Below, piece by piece: positions 26,413 through 36,171 of a stretch of DNA of 64,000 bases. This DNA is from Bauldia sp. (lineage in GTDB: Bacteria; Pseudomonadota; Alphaproteobacteria; Rhizobiales; Kaistiaceae). The stretch spans positions 1 to 64,000 of the forward strand of contig JADLGL010000082.1 in NCBI GenBank assembly GCA_020849325.1, given 5' to 3'. The notes below the pieces were generated by a model. It made no database searches. It was not told the DNA's origin and saw nothing but the letters and a program-made list of their open reading frames with translations. Both the position numbers and the translations under genes were made by a program. Within the stretch, counting starts at the first letter, position 1, and each line of letters begins with the position of its first letter.

Positions 26413-27573
26413 GTGTCAGTAACGACGCAGGAAGTCGCCGCCGCAAAGGCGTTTCTCTCCGAGCTTCCGCTCGGCATCGCCTCCGCTACAGGCATCGCTG
26501 CCGTCAGGACCCTTCTCGCCAGTCACGAAAACCTCGAACTGCTCGTCCGGTCCGCCACCAGCGCCGCCGGCACCGATGGTTCGCCGGTTCCCGGCGACAT
26601 CATGGGCGCGATGACGGCGCGCGTCGCAAAACTCAAGGAAGCGCTCGAGGCCCGCGGGGCCGAGGCGGCTCTCCTCAAGGACCGGAACGCCGCAACCGAG
26701 CTCCGCCTGCAGCAGGCGCTGGAGGAGGTTCGGAAGCGGGACGATACGACCAAGCTCCTCGAGGAGGAGCGGCAGCGGGCCGGAAAGGCGGAGTCCAGCC
26801 TTCGCCGCGCCGAGGAGAGGCTGCGCGATATTGCCGTCGAGACGGGCAATGCCGCCCGGCGGATCACCGAGCTCGAACAGCTGTGCAATGCGGCGGAAGC
26901 GGCGTCCGAGCGCGAAGCGAAGCGCGCGGACGCTGCGGAGGCCGCCGACCGCGGCGCCCGCGAGACCGTCGCCGAACGGGACGCAGCGATCGCGGCGCTC
27001 CGCGCCCGCGCCGCCGAACAGGCGGGTGCCGCGGCGGAGAGCGGCCTTGCACTGGAGCGTCGGCTCGCCGCGCTGGCCACCGTGGTCGGCGAGCGCGATC
27101 AGGAGATCGCGAAGCTCGGAACAGAGCTCGCCGCGGAGCGGGAGCGCACCGACGAACTGATCCGTTCCGGCGAAGCGCAGTCGAGCTACGCCGCCACGCA
27201 GCAGGCGCTCGTCGAATCCCTCCGCCGCGACCTCGAGGAGCGCGGGCGCGAGGCCGCCTCGCTCACGGATCGGGTGGAGACGGCCGGGCGGGCGCTCCGT
27301 GAGGCGCGAGCCCGCACGACCGAACTTCAGGACGCCCTGACGCCCTTCGCCGAAATGGCCGAATCCTACGACCTCGCCGACGCCGCCTGGGTGGTCGATT
27401 CGGGCTGGTGCGAGGATCGGAAGCACCGGATCGTCGTCGCGGATTTCCGCGCCGCCCGGTCCGCCGCACTCGGCGCGCCGACGGCGTCCGGATCGCCGCT
27501 CGCGCCCGATCTCGTCGGCGACAGGGAAGCCGTCGTGCCGACCGGGCCGGTGCGGGAGAAGACGTCGCCCTGA
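26413..27573 (+). CDS. Long coiled-coil protein
   Basis: 386 residues if started at GTG 26413 (VSVTTQEVAAAKAFLSEL), chosen because protein-like composition begins there; the track start is 64 codons upstream. After about 70 residues of small helical domain, residues about 75-315 form a heptad-rich coiled coil of Ala, Glu, Arg and Leu (LEEERQRAGKAESSLRRAEE). A short globular tail has YDLADAAWVVDSGWCEDRKH. There is no signal peptide or membrane span. It could be structural or a scaffold; no partner is evident nearby. Confidence 0.7.
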   Translation: MSVTTQEVAAAKAFLSELPLGIASATGIAAVRTLLASHENLELLVRSATSAAGTDGSPVPGDIMGAMTARVAKLKEALEARGAEAALLKDRNAATELRLQQALEEVRKRDDTTKLLEEERQRAGKAESSLRRAEERLRDIAVETGNAARRITELEQLCNAAEAASEREAKRADAAEAADRGARETVAERDAAIAALRARAAEQAGAAAESGLALERRLAALATVVGERDQEIAKLGTELAAERERTDELIRSGEAQSSYAATQQALVESLRRDLEERGREAASLTDRVETAGRALREARARTTELQDALTPFAEMAESYDLADAAWVVDSGWCEDRKHRIVVADFRAARSAALGAPTASGSPLAPDLVGDREAVVPTGPVREKTSP

Positions 27574-27664
27574 CGCCGGCGGATACGGAGCGCCGCAGCG
27601 CCGGCCGGCCCGGTCGCCGCCCGGCCGCCTCTCCGGATTTGCTGCGGCGCTGGCCCCTGCGATC

Positions 27665-28156
27665 CTACGGAACGCCGGGCACCATCTCCTCGGCCATGTC
27701 GACTTCGACGCCATCGGGATCGACGACCATGCCGACGCTGCAGGCGGTGGCGCCCTCGGAGTGGTCGCAGACCGCCCGCATCATTGCGATCAGCCCTTCG
27801 AGCGAGGGGGCGCCGCAGACCGGGTGGTTGCTGTGGAAGTCCGACGTCCACACCGTGACGACGCCCGCCCAGCGCGCCGGGAAACACCAGGTCGTGCGGT
27901 AGCAGTCCTGACCGTTGCCTTCGACGCGGCAGAGGTCGCGGGCGCAATCGAGCGCGGTGACCGGATCATCGGCGCGGCAGGTCCACGTGCCTTCCTCGGC
28001 CTGGGCGAAGCCGACGCCCGCCGGTCCCGTCTGCGCCAGCGACGGCAGGGCGACGACGAGCGCCAGGAGGAGAGGGAGGGCGAACGACAGCCATGCTCTT
28101 CGCTCGACGCCGCGGGCGACGGCCCGACCCTTCGCAAACCGCACAGGAACTCGCAT
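27665..28156 (-). CDS. Secreted cysteine-rich hypothetical protein
   Basis: 163 residues. A long basic N-region precedes a signal peptide core (AWLSFALPLLLALVVALPSLAQ). The mature part has about eight cysteines (TWTCRADD, LDCARDLCRV, QDCYRTTWCFP, HPVCGAP, AVCDHSEGATAC), suggesting a disulfide-bonded exported protein. I do not recognise the family. It is transcribed divergently from the DUF2188-like gene. Confidence 0.7.
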   Translation of the reverse strand: MRVPVRFAKGRAVARGVERRAWLSFALPLLLALVVALPSLAQTGPAGVGFAQAEEGTWTCRADDPVTALDCARDLCRVEGNGQDCYRTTWCFPARWAGVVTVWTSDFHSNHPVCGAPSLEGLIAMMRAVCDHSEGATACSVGMVVDPDGVEVDMAEEMVPGVP

Positions 28157-28314
28157 TGCAGCACCCTCGTTCTTCCCAGCCTGCCGTCGACGTTAGGGCA
28201 CGGGCGACGCCCATGGAAGGCGCGTGCCGCCTTCCGCGGCGCACCTGTCCCTTCCGGCAGGTGGCCGGACAGCGGTCGCCCGCCGCACAAGAGCGGCAGG
28301 GAGGAACGGGAACG

Positions 28315-28626
28315 ATGCAGCCGTTGGACTATCTGGTTTCGCCCGGCGCGGAAGGCTGGGTGGTGACGGCGAACGGGATCGACTGCGGCGTCGTCGCCGA
28401 CCGGAGCACGGCCCTTCGGCAGGCGCTCCGCTGGGCGCGGCGGACCGGCGAGGAGTACGGCAGGCACGCTCGCGTCCTCGTCGACGACGGCCTCGGGCCC
28501 CGTCAGGCGTGGGAGTGCGCGTCCGCCGTGCCGGCGCTCCGGATCGCCGCCGCGGCGATGCACCGGCCGTCGGCGTATTTTGTCCGCGAACTGGCGGAAT
28601 TCCGCCCTCTTTACATATGCGGCTGA
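28315..28626 (+). CDS. Small DUF2188-like protein
   Basis: 103 residues from ATG 28315, with GGGAGG ten bases upstream. The pattern MQPLDYLVSPGAEGWVVTAN, then RSTALRQALRWARRTGEEYG and ARVLVDDG, follows the DUF2188 layout of a strand pair, a helix and a final strand. The 25-residue tail is extra. The function of the family is unknown. It ends 53 bases before the metal exporter and could be cotranscribed with it. Confidence 0.65.
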   Translation: MQPLDYLVSPGAEGWVVTANGIDCGVVADRSTALRQALRWARRTGEEYGRHARVLVDDGLGPRQAWECASAVPALRIAAAAMHRPSAYFVRELAEFRPLYICG

Positions 28627-28679
28627 CGGGCTGACAACGGCGATGATGTCCCCTCCAGCCGGGACCGTCGGGACGCCGG

Positions 28680-29732
28680 ATGGCCCATACGCACGACGAT
28701 CACGGTCACGATCATGATCACGATGATCACGACCATGACCACCACCACGGTCACGACCATGACCACCATGCTCACGGGCATGCTGCGCGGAGCCATGCCG
28801 GGCACGGTCATGCGGGCCATCATCATGGCATTGGCGCCGAGGCCGGCGACCGCCAGCTCTTTGTGGCCATTGCGATCAATGGCCTTCTGACGCTCGTCCA
28901 GATCGTCGGCGGGATCGTCGCCGGCAGCCTTGCGCTGATCGCCGACGCGATCCACAATCTCTCCGACGCCGTCTCGCTCGTGATCGCGTATTTCGCGCGG
29001 CGCATCGCGCGGCGGCCGTCGAACGACGGCATGACCTTCGGCTATGTCCGCGCCGAGGTGATCGCCGCGCTCATCAACTACACGACGCTGATCGTGATCA
29101 GCGTCTACCTCGTCTACGAGGGGATATGGCGGCTGTTCGACCCGCAGGGCATCGACGGCTGGATCGTCGTCGCGGGCGCCGCCATCGCGCTCGTCATCGA
29201 CGCCTGGACGGCCTGGATCACGTTCCGGATGTCGAAGGACAGCGTGAACATGCGCGCGGCCTTCCTGCACAACCTCGCCGATGCCATGGGTTCGGTCGGC
29301 GTTATCGTCGCCGGAACCGTCATCATCCTCTTCGACTGGCGCATCGCGGACGCGCTCGTCACGCTCGGGATCGCCGGCTACATCCTCTGGCATGTCGGCC
29401 GCGAGATCGGGAGCGTCGTCCGCATCCTGATGCTCGGCACGCCGCCCGGCGTCGAGCCGGCGGCGGTGGCCGACGCGCTCGTCGCGATCGACGGCATCGT
29501 CGAGGCCCACCACATCCATCTGTGGCAGGTCGACGAGCGACGGAATTCGCTCGAAGCCCACCTCGTCCTCCGCCCGGACGCCATGTCCCGCTCCGAGCCG
29601 ATCAAGCGCGCGGCGAAGGCGATGCTCGCGGAGCGGTTTGCCATCGGGCATTCGACGCTCGAGGTCGAATGCGAAGGGGAGGGGTGTGTCGACGCCGAGC
29701 GCATCGGCCACAAGGTGGCGCTCGCGCACTGA
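28680..29732 (+). CDS. Cation diffusion facilitator (Zn/Co type) with His-rich N-terminus
   Basis: 350 residues. The first 55 residues are almost only His, Asp, Gly and Ala (HTHDDHGHDHDHDDHDHDHH), a likely cytoplasmic metal buffer. Six spans follow, with metal-site motifs DAIHNLSD in span 2 and FLHNLADAMG in span 5, as in ZitB/CzcD antiporters. A C-terminal ferredoxin-like regulatory domain starts near residue 250 (EAHHIHLWQVDE). It exports divalent cations against protons across the inner membrane. The metal is most likely zinc by the HxxxD pattern, but that is not proven. Confidence 0.95.
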   Translation: MAHTHDDHGHDHDHDDHDHDHHHGHDHDHHAHGHAARSHAGHGHAGHHHGIGAEAGDRQLFVAIAINGLLTLVQIVGGIVAGSLALIADAIHNLSDAVSLVIAYFARRIARRPSNDGMTFGYVRAEVIAALINYTTLIVISVYLVYEGIWRLFDPQGIDGWIVVAGAAIALVIDAWTAWITFRMSKDSVNMRAAFLHNLADAMGSVGVIVAGTVIILFDWRIADALVTLGIAGYILWHVGREIGSVVRILMLGTPPGVEPAAVADALVAIDGIVEAHHIHLWQVDERRNSLEAHLVLRPDAMSRSEPIKRAAKAMLAERFAIGHSTLEVECEGEGCVDAERIGHKVALAH

Positions 29733-30244
29733 CGCGCCGCCCGGTTTCCGCCGCCGGGTCGACATGTTGAACGAAAGGTAACGATTGTCGTCGAGAATCG
29801 CCCTGTACGACCGGACAGGCGCCGTCCGACGATTCCCGACGCGCCGGGCCGCGGTCGAATGCTGCCGGAAATCCCTGCCGATGCAATGTGTTGCGAGCCA
29901 TCCTACCCGCGGACCGACGGACGCTCGCGGTCTGGCGCGGGCTGCCGACGGCGCTCGCTCGGCCGTGATTTGGGACGCGGCGCGCCGCCATTTTGCCCGA
30001 ATCCTGCGCGACTTCGGCCTTGACCGGCCGTCTTTCGGCTGGCTCTATTCACGAGCCGTTGATCGCGCGTCCGGCGGGGACGGAACGCGCTCATCGATGA
30101 GCCGCGGCGCGGTTCGTATGTGCAATTTGCGTTCGCAGGCTTCGGCCTGACGCGGGGATCGAGGGGGCTCATGCACGCCATGCCGTCATCGGCTTGCGAA
30201 GGCCAGTCCGCCCGGGCGAAACGCCACTGCGACGGTGCCCGAGC
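29733..30244. other. Intergenic region with one doubtful ORF
   Basis: This 512-base gap precedes rlpA. The only candidate is a TTG-started frame at 29785-30150 (121 residues, SSRIALYDRTGAVRRFPTRR), with AAAGG six bases upstream. Its Arg-rich, low-complexity composition argues against a real gene. No RNA gene or terminator is evident beyond GC hairpins. Confidence 0.4.
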
Positions 30245-31315
30245 ATGACGGTCGCCCGATCGCTTCGATCGGTCCTTCCCAAGGCGCTTCGCATTGCGAC
30301 GCTGGCGGGGGCAACGGCCATTCTCGCCGCCTGCAATACCAGCGACCGCGCCGGCACGTACTCATCGACCGGCACGGGCATCACCGCGGCCGGCCCCGTT
30401 CCGCATGGCGGCGGCTACGAGCTCGCCAACCAGCGGCCATACACCATCCGCGGCGTGACCTACGTTCCGACCGAGGACCCCAATTATTCGCGTACCGGCG
30501 TTGCCTCCTGGTACGGCACCGACTTCCATGGCGAACTCACCGCAAATGGCGAGCGCTACGACATGACCTCGCTGACGGCGGCGCACAAGACGCTGCCGCT
30601 GCCGAGCTATGTCCGCGTCACCAATCTCGACAACGGCGCGTCCATCGTCGTTCGCGTCAACGATCGTGGTCCGTTCGTCGACGACCGCATCATCGACATG
30701 TCGGCGCAGGCCGCGAACCTCCTCGGCTTCTATGACCGGGGCACCGCCAATGTCCGGGTCGACTATGTCGGCCGGGCGCCCCTCGAAGGCGACGATACCC
30801 AGATGCTGATGGCGACGTACGCGCCGCCGGGCGGCACGTCGAACACCGCCATCGCCTACAACGAGCAGACCCGCACGGTGACGACGTCGGCCGCGACCGG
30901 CCCGCTCCGCCGGGCGTTCAACCCCTTCCAGAACGGCGCCGCCGCGGCGGTCTTCCAGCCGACCGCGGTGCCTGCCGGACAGGACCCGCTCGCGGCGCTG
31001 ACCGACCTGCCGGTGGCGCAGGGCTACGTGGAGCCGCCGCGGCTGTCGCCGGCGCAGCAGGCGCTCCGCGACATCGCCACCGCGACACCCGCCACGACCG
31101 GAAATGTCCTCGTCCAGGTCGGCGTCTTCGGCGACCGGACCAATGTCGACCGCATCGCCGCGATCCTCGGACGCTATGGGACCGTGTCGATCACGGACAT
31201 CCCGGGTGTCGACAGGATTCTCTGGTCGGTGCGGCTGACGGTGCCGTCGGGCGCCGCGCAGGACGCCGTCGCGGCGGCCGTCCAGGCCGGCGCATCCGGC
31301 GCACACGTTCTCTAG
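30245..31315 (+). CDS. rlpA: RlpA-family septal lytic transglycosylase, lipoprotein
   Basis: 356 residues. A lipoprotein signal ends in the lipobox LAAC, giving lipidated Cys30. The double-psi beta-barrel (about 95-185) has the family sequence ASWYGTDFHGELTANGERYD, AAHKTLPLPSYVRVTNL and VVRVNDRGPFV with the catalytic Asp candidate. A proline- and alanine-rich linker of 100 residues leads to a SPOR domain (VLVQVGVFGDRTNVDRIAAI), which binds denuded septal glycan. RlpA cleaves such glycan strands during daughter-cell separation. It is followed by a D,D-carboxypeptidase gene 44 bases on. Confidence 0.94.
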   Translation: MTVARSLRSVLPKALRIATLAGATAILAACNTSDRAGTYSSTGTGITAAGPVPHGGGYELANQRPYTIRGVTYVPTEDPNYSRTGVASWYGTDFHGELTANGERYDMTSLTAAHKTLPLPSYVRVTNLDNGASIVVRVNDRGPFVDDRIIDMSAQAANLLGFYDRGTANVRVDYVGRAPLEGDDTQMLMATYAPPGGTSNTAIAYNEQTRTVTTSAATGPLRRAFNPFQNGAAAAVFQPTAVPAGQDPLAALTDLPVAQGYVEPPRLSPAQQALRDIATATPATTGNVLVQVGVFGDRTNVDRIAAILGRYGTVSITDIPGVDRILWSVRLTVPSGAAQDAVAAAVQAGASGAHVL

Positions 31316-31359
31316 CTTCGCCGGTTGAAGGCTGCGGCCCGCGGCCATAGCCTCCGGCG

Positions 31360-32538
31360 ATGCGTACGAGAACTACTGCGGGGCTGAAACGGCGCTTCGT
31401 CGTGCTCCTTGTGGCGATGTCGGCGTTCGCCTCCGTCGCGGCGGCGCAGACCGCCCGGCCGTTCACGACCGGGGTCGATCACGCCTTCCTCGTCGACTAC
31501 CAGACGGGCACCGTCCTCTTCCAGAAGGATGCCGACTTCCCCATGCCGCCGGCGAGCATGGCAAAGCTCATGACGATGGCGGTGGTGTTCGGCGCGATCC
31601 GTGCCGGGGAGGCGACGCTCGATGATCGCTTCCGGGTCAGCGAGAACGCGTGGCGGAAGGGGGGCGCCACGTCCGGCGGATCGACGATGTTCGCGGCCGT
31701 CGGCTCTGAGATTCGCCTCGAGGACCTCATCCGCGGCGTCATCGTCCAGTCGGGCAACGACGCCGCGATCGTGATCGCTGAAGGCCTTGCGGGCAGCGAA
31801 GACGCGTTCGCGGTTCGCATGAACGATGAAGCGACGCGGATCGGCCTTGCCGATTCCACGTTCGCCAATGCCACGGGCCTCCCCGACCCGCGCCAGCGCG
31901 TCACGGCGCGCGACCTCGCGCTGCTGGCGGCCTATATCATCCGCGAGTTTCCGGAGTTCTATGCGATCTACAGCGAACGCGAGTTCACCTGGAACGGCAT
32001 CACCCAGCGGAACCGCAATCCGCTCCTTGGCATGAACATCGGCGCCGACGGCATGAAGACCGGCTACACGGAAGAATCCGGCTACGGCCTCGTCGCGTCG
32101 ACGGTACGCGACGGGCGGCGGCTCATTGCGGTCATCAACGGGGCGGACACCGAGGCCGAGCGCGCGGCCGAAGCGCGCGCGCTTCTCGACTGGGGCTACG
32201 ATTCTTTCCGCATGGTGTCGCTGTTCCACGCCGGCGAGATTCTTGCCGAGGCGCCGGTCTTCGGTGGCGACGCGGCCTCGATCGGCCTTCGCATTGTCGA
32301 GGCCATTCCGGTGCTCCTGCCGGTGGAAGGGGCGGGGACCGTGTCGGCGCGCGTCGTCTATTCCGGTCCAATCCCCGCGCCGATCGAGGCCGGGGAGCTG
32401 GTCGGGCGGATCGAGATCCTCGTCGACGACGCCGTGGTGGCGCAGCGGCCGCTCGTCGCCGACCGCGGCGTCGGGGCGGGGACCATGCCGCAGCGCGCCC
32501 TCGACGCGCTCGGCAACCTGTTCGCGGGCGTCAGATGA
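31360..32538 (+). CDS. dacC: D-alanyl-D-alanine carboxypeptidase (PBP5/DacC type)
   Basis: 392 residues with a signal peptide ending near VAAAQ. Penicillin-binding motifs are SMAK (nucleophile Ser66, Lys69), SGN within VQSGNDAAIVIAEG, and KTG in MKTGYTEESGYGL. The C-terminal beta-domain (PBP5_C, about 280-380) ends without a clear amphipathic anchor helix. It trims the fifth D-alanine of peptidoglycan stem peptides in the periplasm. Its stop overlaps the tmk start (ATGA), so it is in one operon with tmk, holB and probably metG. Confidence 0.94.
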   Translation: MRTRTTAGLKRRFVVLLVAMSAFASVAAAQTARPFTTGVDHAFLVDYQTGTVLFQKDADFPMPPASMAKLMTMAVVFGAIRAGEATLDDRFRVSENAWRKGGATSGGSTMFAAVGSEIRLEDLIRGVIVQSGNDAAIVIAEGLAGSEDAFAVRMNDEATRIGLADSTFANATGLPDPRQRVTARDLALLAAYIIREFPEFYAIYSEREFTWNGITQRNRNPLLGMNIGADGMKTGYTEESGYGLVASTVRDGRRLIAVINGADTEAERAAEARALLDWGYDSFRMVSLFHAGEILAEAPVFGGDAASIGLRIVEAIPVLLPVEGAGTVSARVVYSGPIPAPIEAGELVGRIEILVDDAVVAQRPLVADRGVGAGTMPQRALDALGNLFAGVR

Positions 32539-33218
32539 ACCAGAGGCCTGCAACCGCTGCCGAACGCGGCCGCTTCGTAACGTTCGAGGGCGGGGAGGGG
32601 GCCGGGAAGACCACCCAGCTGCTCCGCCTCGCCAAAAACCTCGGCGCCGCCGGGATCAGCGTGACGACGACGCGCGAGCCGGGCGGGACGCCCGCGGCCG
32701 AGGCGATCCGGAAATTCCTCCTGTCCGGGGCGGCGCGGTCGCTCGGCCCCGAGGCCGAGGCGCTCCTTTTCGCAGCCGCGCGGGCCGACCATCTCGACAA
32801 GCTGATCCGTCCGGCGCTGACGCAGGGGAGCTGGGTGCTGTGCGACCGGTTCACGGACTCGACGCGTGCCTACCAGGGCGCGGCCGGCGTCGATCCCGAC
32901 CTCATCGAGGCGCTGGAGCGCATCGCGGTGTGGCCGACCACGCCCGACCTCACCCTCATCCTCGACCTTCCCGTCGAAATCGGCCTCGTGCGGGTGGCAG
33001 CCCGCGCCGCGGCGGCCGAGATACTCCCCGACCGCTTCGAGCGCGATACCGTCGCCGAACACCAGCGCCGGCGGCGCATCTTCCTCGAGATCGCCGCGGC
33101 CGAGCCGGAGCGGTGCGTCGTCCTCGACGCGTCGCGGCCCGAGGGGGAAGTTGCCGAGATCATCTGGCGGACGGTGCGCGAGAGGCTATCGGTGGCCGAG
33201 GCGGCAATCGATGGCTGA
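32535..33218 (+). CDS. tmk: Thymidylate kinase
   Basis: 227 residues. The P-loop is FEGGEGAGKTTQ, the DRX motif is CDRFTDSTRAYQG, and the lid region is AAEILPDRFERDTVAEHQRR. The enzyme phosphorylates dTMP to dTDP for DNA synthesis. It overlaps dacC by four bases and holB by eight. Length and motifs are those of the bacterial family. Confidence 0.97.
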   Translation: MNQRPATAAERGRFVTFEGGEGAGKTTQLLRLAKNLGAAGISVTTTREPGGTPAAEAIRKFLLSGAARSLGPEAEALLFAAARADHLDKLIRPALTQGSWVLCDRFTDSTRAYQGAAGVDPDLIEALERIAVWPTTPDLTLILDLPVEIGLVRVAARAAAAEILPDRFERDTVAEHQRRRRIFLEIAAAEPERCVVLDASRPEGEVAEIIWRTVRERLSVAEAAIDG

Positions 33219-34290
33219 CACCGACGAAATCCCTCCGCTCGATGCGCTCGAAGGCTGGCCGATGTCGGAGCAGCAATCGGCCTGGCTCGGCCGGCCGGGC
33301 GCGGAAGAGACGCTGCTGCGCGCCTATGCCGGCGGGCGGATGCACCACGCCTGGATCCTCGCCGGACCGCGCGGCATCGGCAAGGCGACGCTCGCCTTCC
33401 GCTTCGCCCGCTTCGTCCTCGCCAATCCCGATCCGGCGCCCGCGATGGCAGGCCGCGGCTCGCTCGCCATCGACCCCGCTTCGCGGACGTTCCGGCAGGT
33501 CGCGGCCGGCGCGCACCCGAACCTCCTCGTCCTCCGCCGCCCGTGGGACGACAAGGCGAAGAAGTACCGGACCCAGCTCCTCGTCGACGAAATCCGCCGC
33601 ATCCAGGGCTTTTTCGGCTCGACCGCCGGGGAAGGGGGCTGGCGTATCGCGATCGTCGATACCGCCGACGATCTCAACGACAATGCCGCGAACGCCCTCC
33701 TGAAGACGCTCGAAGAGCCGCCGGCCCGGTCGCTGTTCCTCCTCGTCGCGAGCCGGCCCGGCAAGCTTCTGCCGACCATCCGCTCGCGCTGCCGCCGGCT
33801 CGATCTCGCGCCGCTCGAGACGGACGTCATCGCCGCGGCTCTTCAGGAGGCCAACCCCGGCGCAGAACCGCAGGACGTCCGTCTCGCGGCCGTCCTCGGC
33901 AATGGCAGCCTCCGCACGGCGATCCAGCTGTTCGACGGGGAGGGGGTCGAGACGTTCCGGACCTTCCAGAGCCTCGCCTCGACGCTGCCGGACGTCGACT
34001 TCGCCGGCGTCCACTTCCTCGCCGACCGCATCAGCGCCCGCGGCAAGGAGGATGCGTTCGCCGGTTTCATGGAGGGTCTCGAAGGCTGGCTGTCGCGGCG
34101 GGTCCGTGGCGAGCCGGAGCCGGACGGCGGCCGCATCTCCGACAGCACCGCGGCAGCCTCGCTTGCGGGCTGGGCGGACGTATGGGAAAAGGCCGCGGAT
34201 TCAGCGTTCCAGGCCGAGGAATACAACCTCGACCGGAAACAGGTGGTCCTGCAGATATTCATGGCCCTCGCCCGCGCCGCCCGAATGTGA
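33211..34290 (+). CDS. holB: DNA polymerase III delta-prime subunit
   Basis: 359 residues from ATG 33211; the track start 115 codons upstream lies in tmk. AAA+ clamp-loader features are [20 protein letters not shown] (P-loop), a sensor-like [20 protein letters not shown] and the arginine-finger SRC motif ([10 protein letters not shown]). The zinc-binding cysteines of E. coli HolB are absent, as is usual in alphaproteobacteria. It is part of the clamp-loader complex that opens the beta clamp. The tmk-holB-metG order is conserved in rhizobia. Confidence 0.94.
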   Translation: MADTDEIPPLDALEGWPMSEQQSAWLGRPGAEETLLRAYAGGRMHHAWILAGPRGIGKATLAFRFARFVLANPDPAPAMAGRGSLAIDPASRTFRQVAAGAHPNLLVLRRPWDDKAKKYRTQLLVDEIRRIQGFFGSTAGEGGWRIAIVDTADDLNDNAANALLKTLEEPPARSLFLLVASRPGKLLPTIRSRCRRLDLAPLETDVIAAALQEANPGAEPQDVRLAAVLGNGSLRTAIQLFDGEGVETFRTFQSLASTLPDVDFAGVHFLADRISARGKEDAFAGFMEGLEGWLSRRVRGEPEPDGGRISDSTAAASLAGWADVWEKAADSAFQAEEYNLDRKQVVLQIFMALARAARM

Positions 34291-34357
34291 CGTGTCCGAG
34301 CCCGGAGCTTCCGGGACCCGCATTGCGCCGACATTTCACGTCCGAGGCGAGAGCCCG

Positions 34358-35896
34358 ATGAACCGCCCGAAATTCTACATCACCACTGCCATCGCCTACC
34401 CCAATGGCAGCCCGCATATCGGCCACGCCTACGAAGCGCTGGCGACCGACGCGCTCGCCCGCTTCAAGCGGCTCGACGGCCATGACGTCCACTTCCTCAC
34501 CGGCACCGACGAGCACGGCATCAAGATGGTGCAGACGGCGGCGCGCGAAGGCCTGTCGGCGCGCGAGCTCGCGGACCGGAACGTGCCGAAATTCCGCGAA
34601 ATGGTGGCGGCGCTCGGCTGTTCCAACGACGATTTCATCCGCACCACCGAGCCGCGCCATCACACGGCCTCGCAGGAAATCTGGCGCCGGATGGCGGCCA
34701 ATGGCGACATCTACAAGGACGCCTATTCCGGCTGGTACTCGGTGCGCGACGAGGCCTACTACGACGAAGGCGAGACGGAAGTCCGCCCGGACGGCGTCCG
34801 CTACGGCCCGCAGGGCACGCCCGTCGAATGGGTCGAGGAGGAGAGCTATTTCTTCCGCCTCTCGGCCTACCAGGACCGGCTCCTCGCGCACTACCGCGAC
34901 AACCCCGATTTCATCGGGCCGGCCGAACGGCGGAACGAGGTGGTGAGCTTCGTCGAGGGCGGACTGCGCGACCTTTCGATCTCGCGCACGACCTTCAGCT
35001 GGGGCATCCCGGTGCCGGACGATCCGCGCCATGTGATGTATGTCTGGGTCGACGCGCTGACGAACTACATCACCGGCGTCGGCTTCCCGCACGACGTCCG
35101 GAGGCTCGAGAAATGGTGGCCGGCCGACCTCCACGTCATCGGCAAGGACATCGTGCGCTTCCATGCGGTCTACTGGCCGGCCTTCCTCATGTCGGCCCGG
35201 ATCGCGCCGCCGAAGCGTGTCTTCGCCCACGGTTTCCTGTTCAACCGCGGGGAGAAGATGTCGAAGTCGGTCGGCAACGTCGTCGACCCCTTCGCGCTGA
35301 TCGAGGCGTATGGCCGCGACCAGGTCCGCTATTTCTTCCTCCGCGAGGTGCCGTTCGGGCAGGACGGCAGCTACAGCACGGACGCCATCGTCAACCGCAT
35401 CAACGCGGACCTTGCCAACGATCTCGGCAATCTCGCGCAACGCTCGCTGTCGATGATCGCGAAGAACTGCGAGGGCAGGGCGCCGGCCCCCGGCGCGCTG
35501 ACGGAAGCCGACCGCGCGATCCTCGCCGTCGCCGACGGGCTGCTCGCGACCTGCCGGGCGGCGATGGACGGCCAGCAGATCCACCAGGCGCTTGCCGCGA
35601 TCTGGGGCGTGATCGGCGACGCCAACCGCTATTTCGCCGCCGAGGAGCCATGGAAGCTCAAGGACGATCCGGAGCGGCGGGCGACCGTCCTCTGGGTGAC
35701 GGCCGAGCTCGTCCGCATTTTCGCGATCCTCGTCCAGCCGGTCATGCCCGACGCGGCGGCGCGCTTCCTGACCTTCCTCGGCATTCCGGAGGATCAGCGG
35801 AGTTTTGCTTCGCTTGGGACGCGGCTCGTGGCCGGTACGCCGCTGCCGGCGCCATCCGGCGTGTTTCCGCGCGTGGAGCGGCCGGCGGCCTCGTAG
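34358..35896 (+). CDS. metG: Methionyl-tRNA synthetase
   Basis: 512 residues from ATG 34358. The class I signature is PHIGHAY (residues 19-25) and the second signature is [10 protein letters not shown] near residue 302. The anticodon-binding helical domain has [13 protein letters not shown]. The connective region has no four-cysteine zinc knuckle, and no C-terminal tRNA-binding (Trbp111-like) domain is present. It is therefore the short form usual in alphaproteobacteria. It charges tRNA-Met for initiation and elongation. It follows holB by 67 bases. Confidence 0.97.
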   Translation: MNRPKFYITTAIAYPNGSPHIGHAYEALATDALARFKRLDGHDVHFLTGTDEHGIKMVQTAAREGLSARELADRNVPKFREMVAALGCSNDDFIRTTEPRHHTASQEIWRRMAANGDIYKDAYSGWYSVRDEAYYDEGETEVRPDGVRYGPQGTPVEWVEEESYFFRLSAYQDRLLAHYRDNPDFIGPAERRNEVVSFVEGGLRDLSISRTTFSWGIPVPDDPRHVMYVWVDALTNYITGVGFPHDVRRLEKWWPADLHVIGKDIVRFHAVYWPAFLMSARIAPPKRVFAHGFLFNRGEKMSKSVGNVVDPFALIEAYGRDQVRYFFLREVPFGQDGSYSTDAIVNRINADLANDLGNLAQRSLSMIAKNCEGRAPAPGALTEADRAILAVADGLLATCRAAMDGQQIHQALAAIWGVIGDANRYFAAEEPWKLKDDPERRATVLWVTAELVRIFAILVQPVMPDAAARFLTFLGIPEDQRSFASLGTRLVAGTPLPAPSGVFPRVERPAAS

Positions 35897-36171
35897 CCAC
35901 CAAGCGATCACCGTCGCAATCACAGCCAATCCCGTCGTTCCGCGGCCGCGCAGCGGGTGACGCCAATATGCAGGAACCCATTGTTCCACCGACGGGAATC
36001 GGCCGAGCTGCGGCTTGGTGCGCGCCGTGCCAGGGGAACGAAGGGTTCCGGCTCTCCGCTTCGCTCCGGCCGGAACGACGGATTGCTTCTGGCGTGGTGA
36101 GCTCATGCTGGGCGACCAGCCATGCGCGCCCCGCGTTGACCCTTTGGCCGCCACGTGGCACGCACCGCGGC
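35897..36171. repeat. metG-tatD spacer with dispersed repeat family 2, copy 2
   Basis: No gene is seen in this 275-base spacer. The segment 36026-36078 repeats the one in the ku-ligD spacer (4613-4665), with 30 identical bases at 36049-36078. The two copies share orientation on the plus strand. Confidence 0.6.

Noticed and set aside
29785-30150. TTG-started 121-residue ORF before rlpA
   Set aside because: It has a plausible ribosome-binding site but Arg-rich, non-conserved-looking composition; described only as part of the intergenic region.
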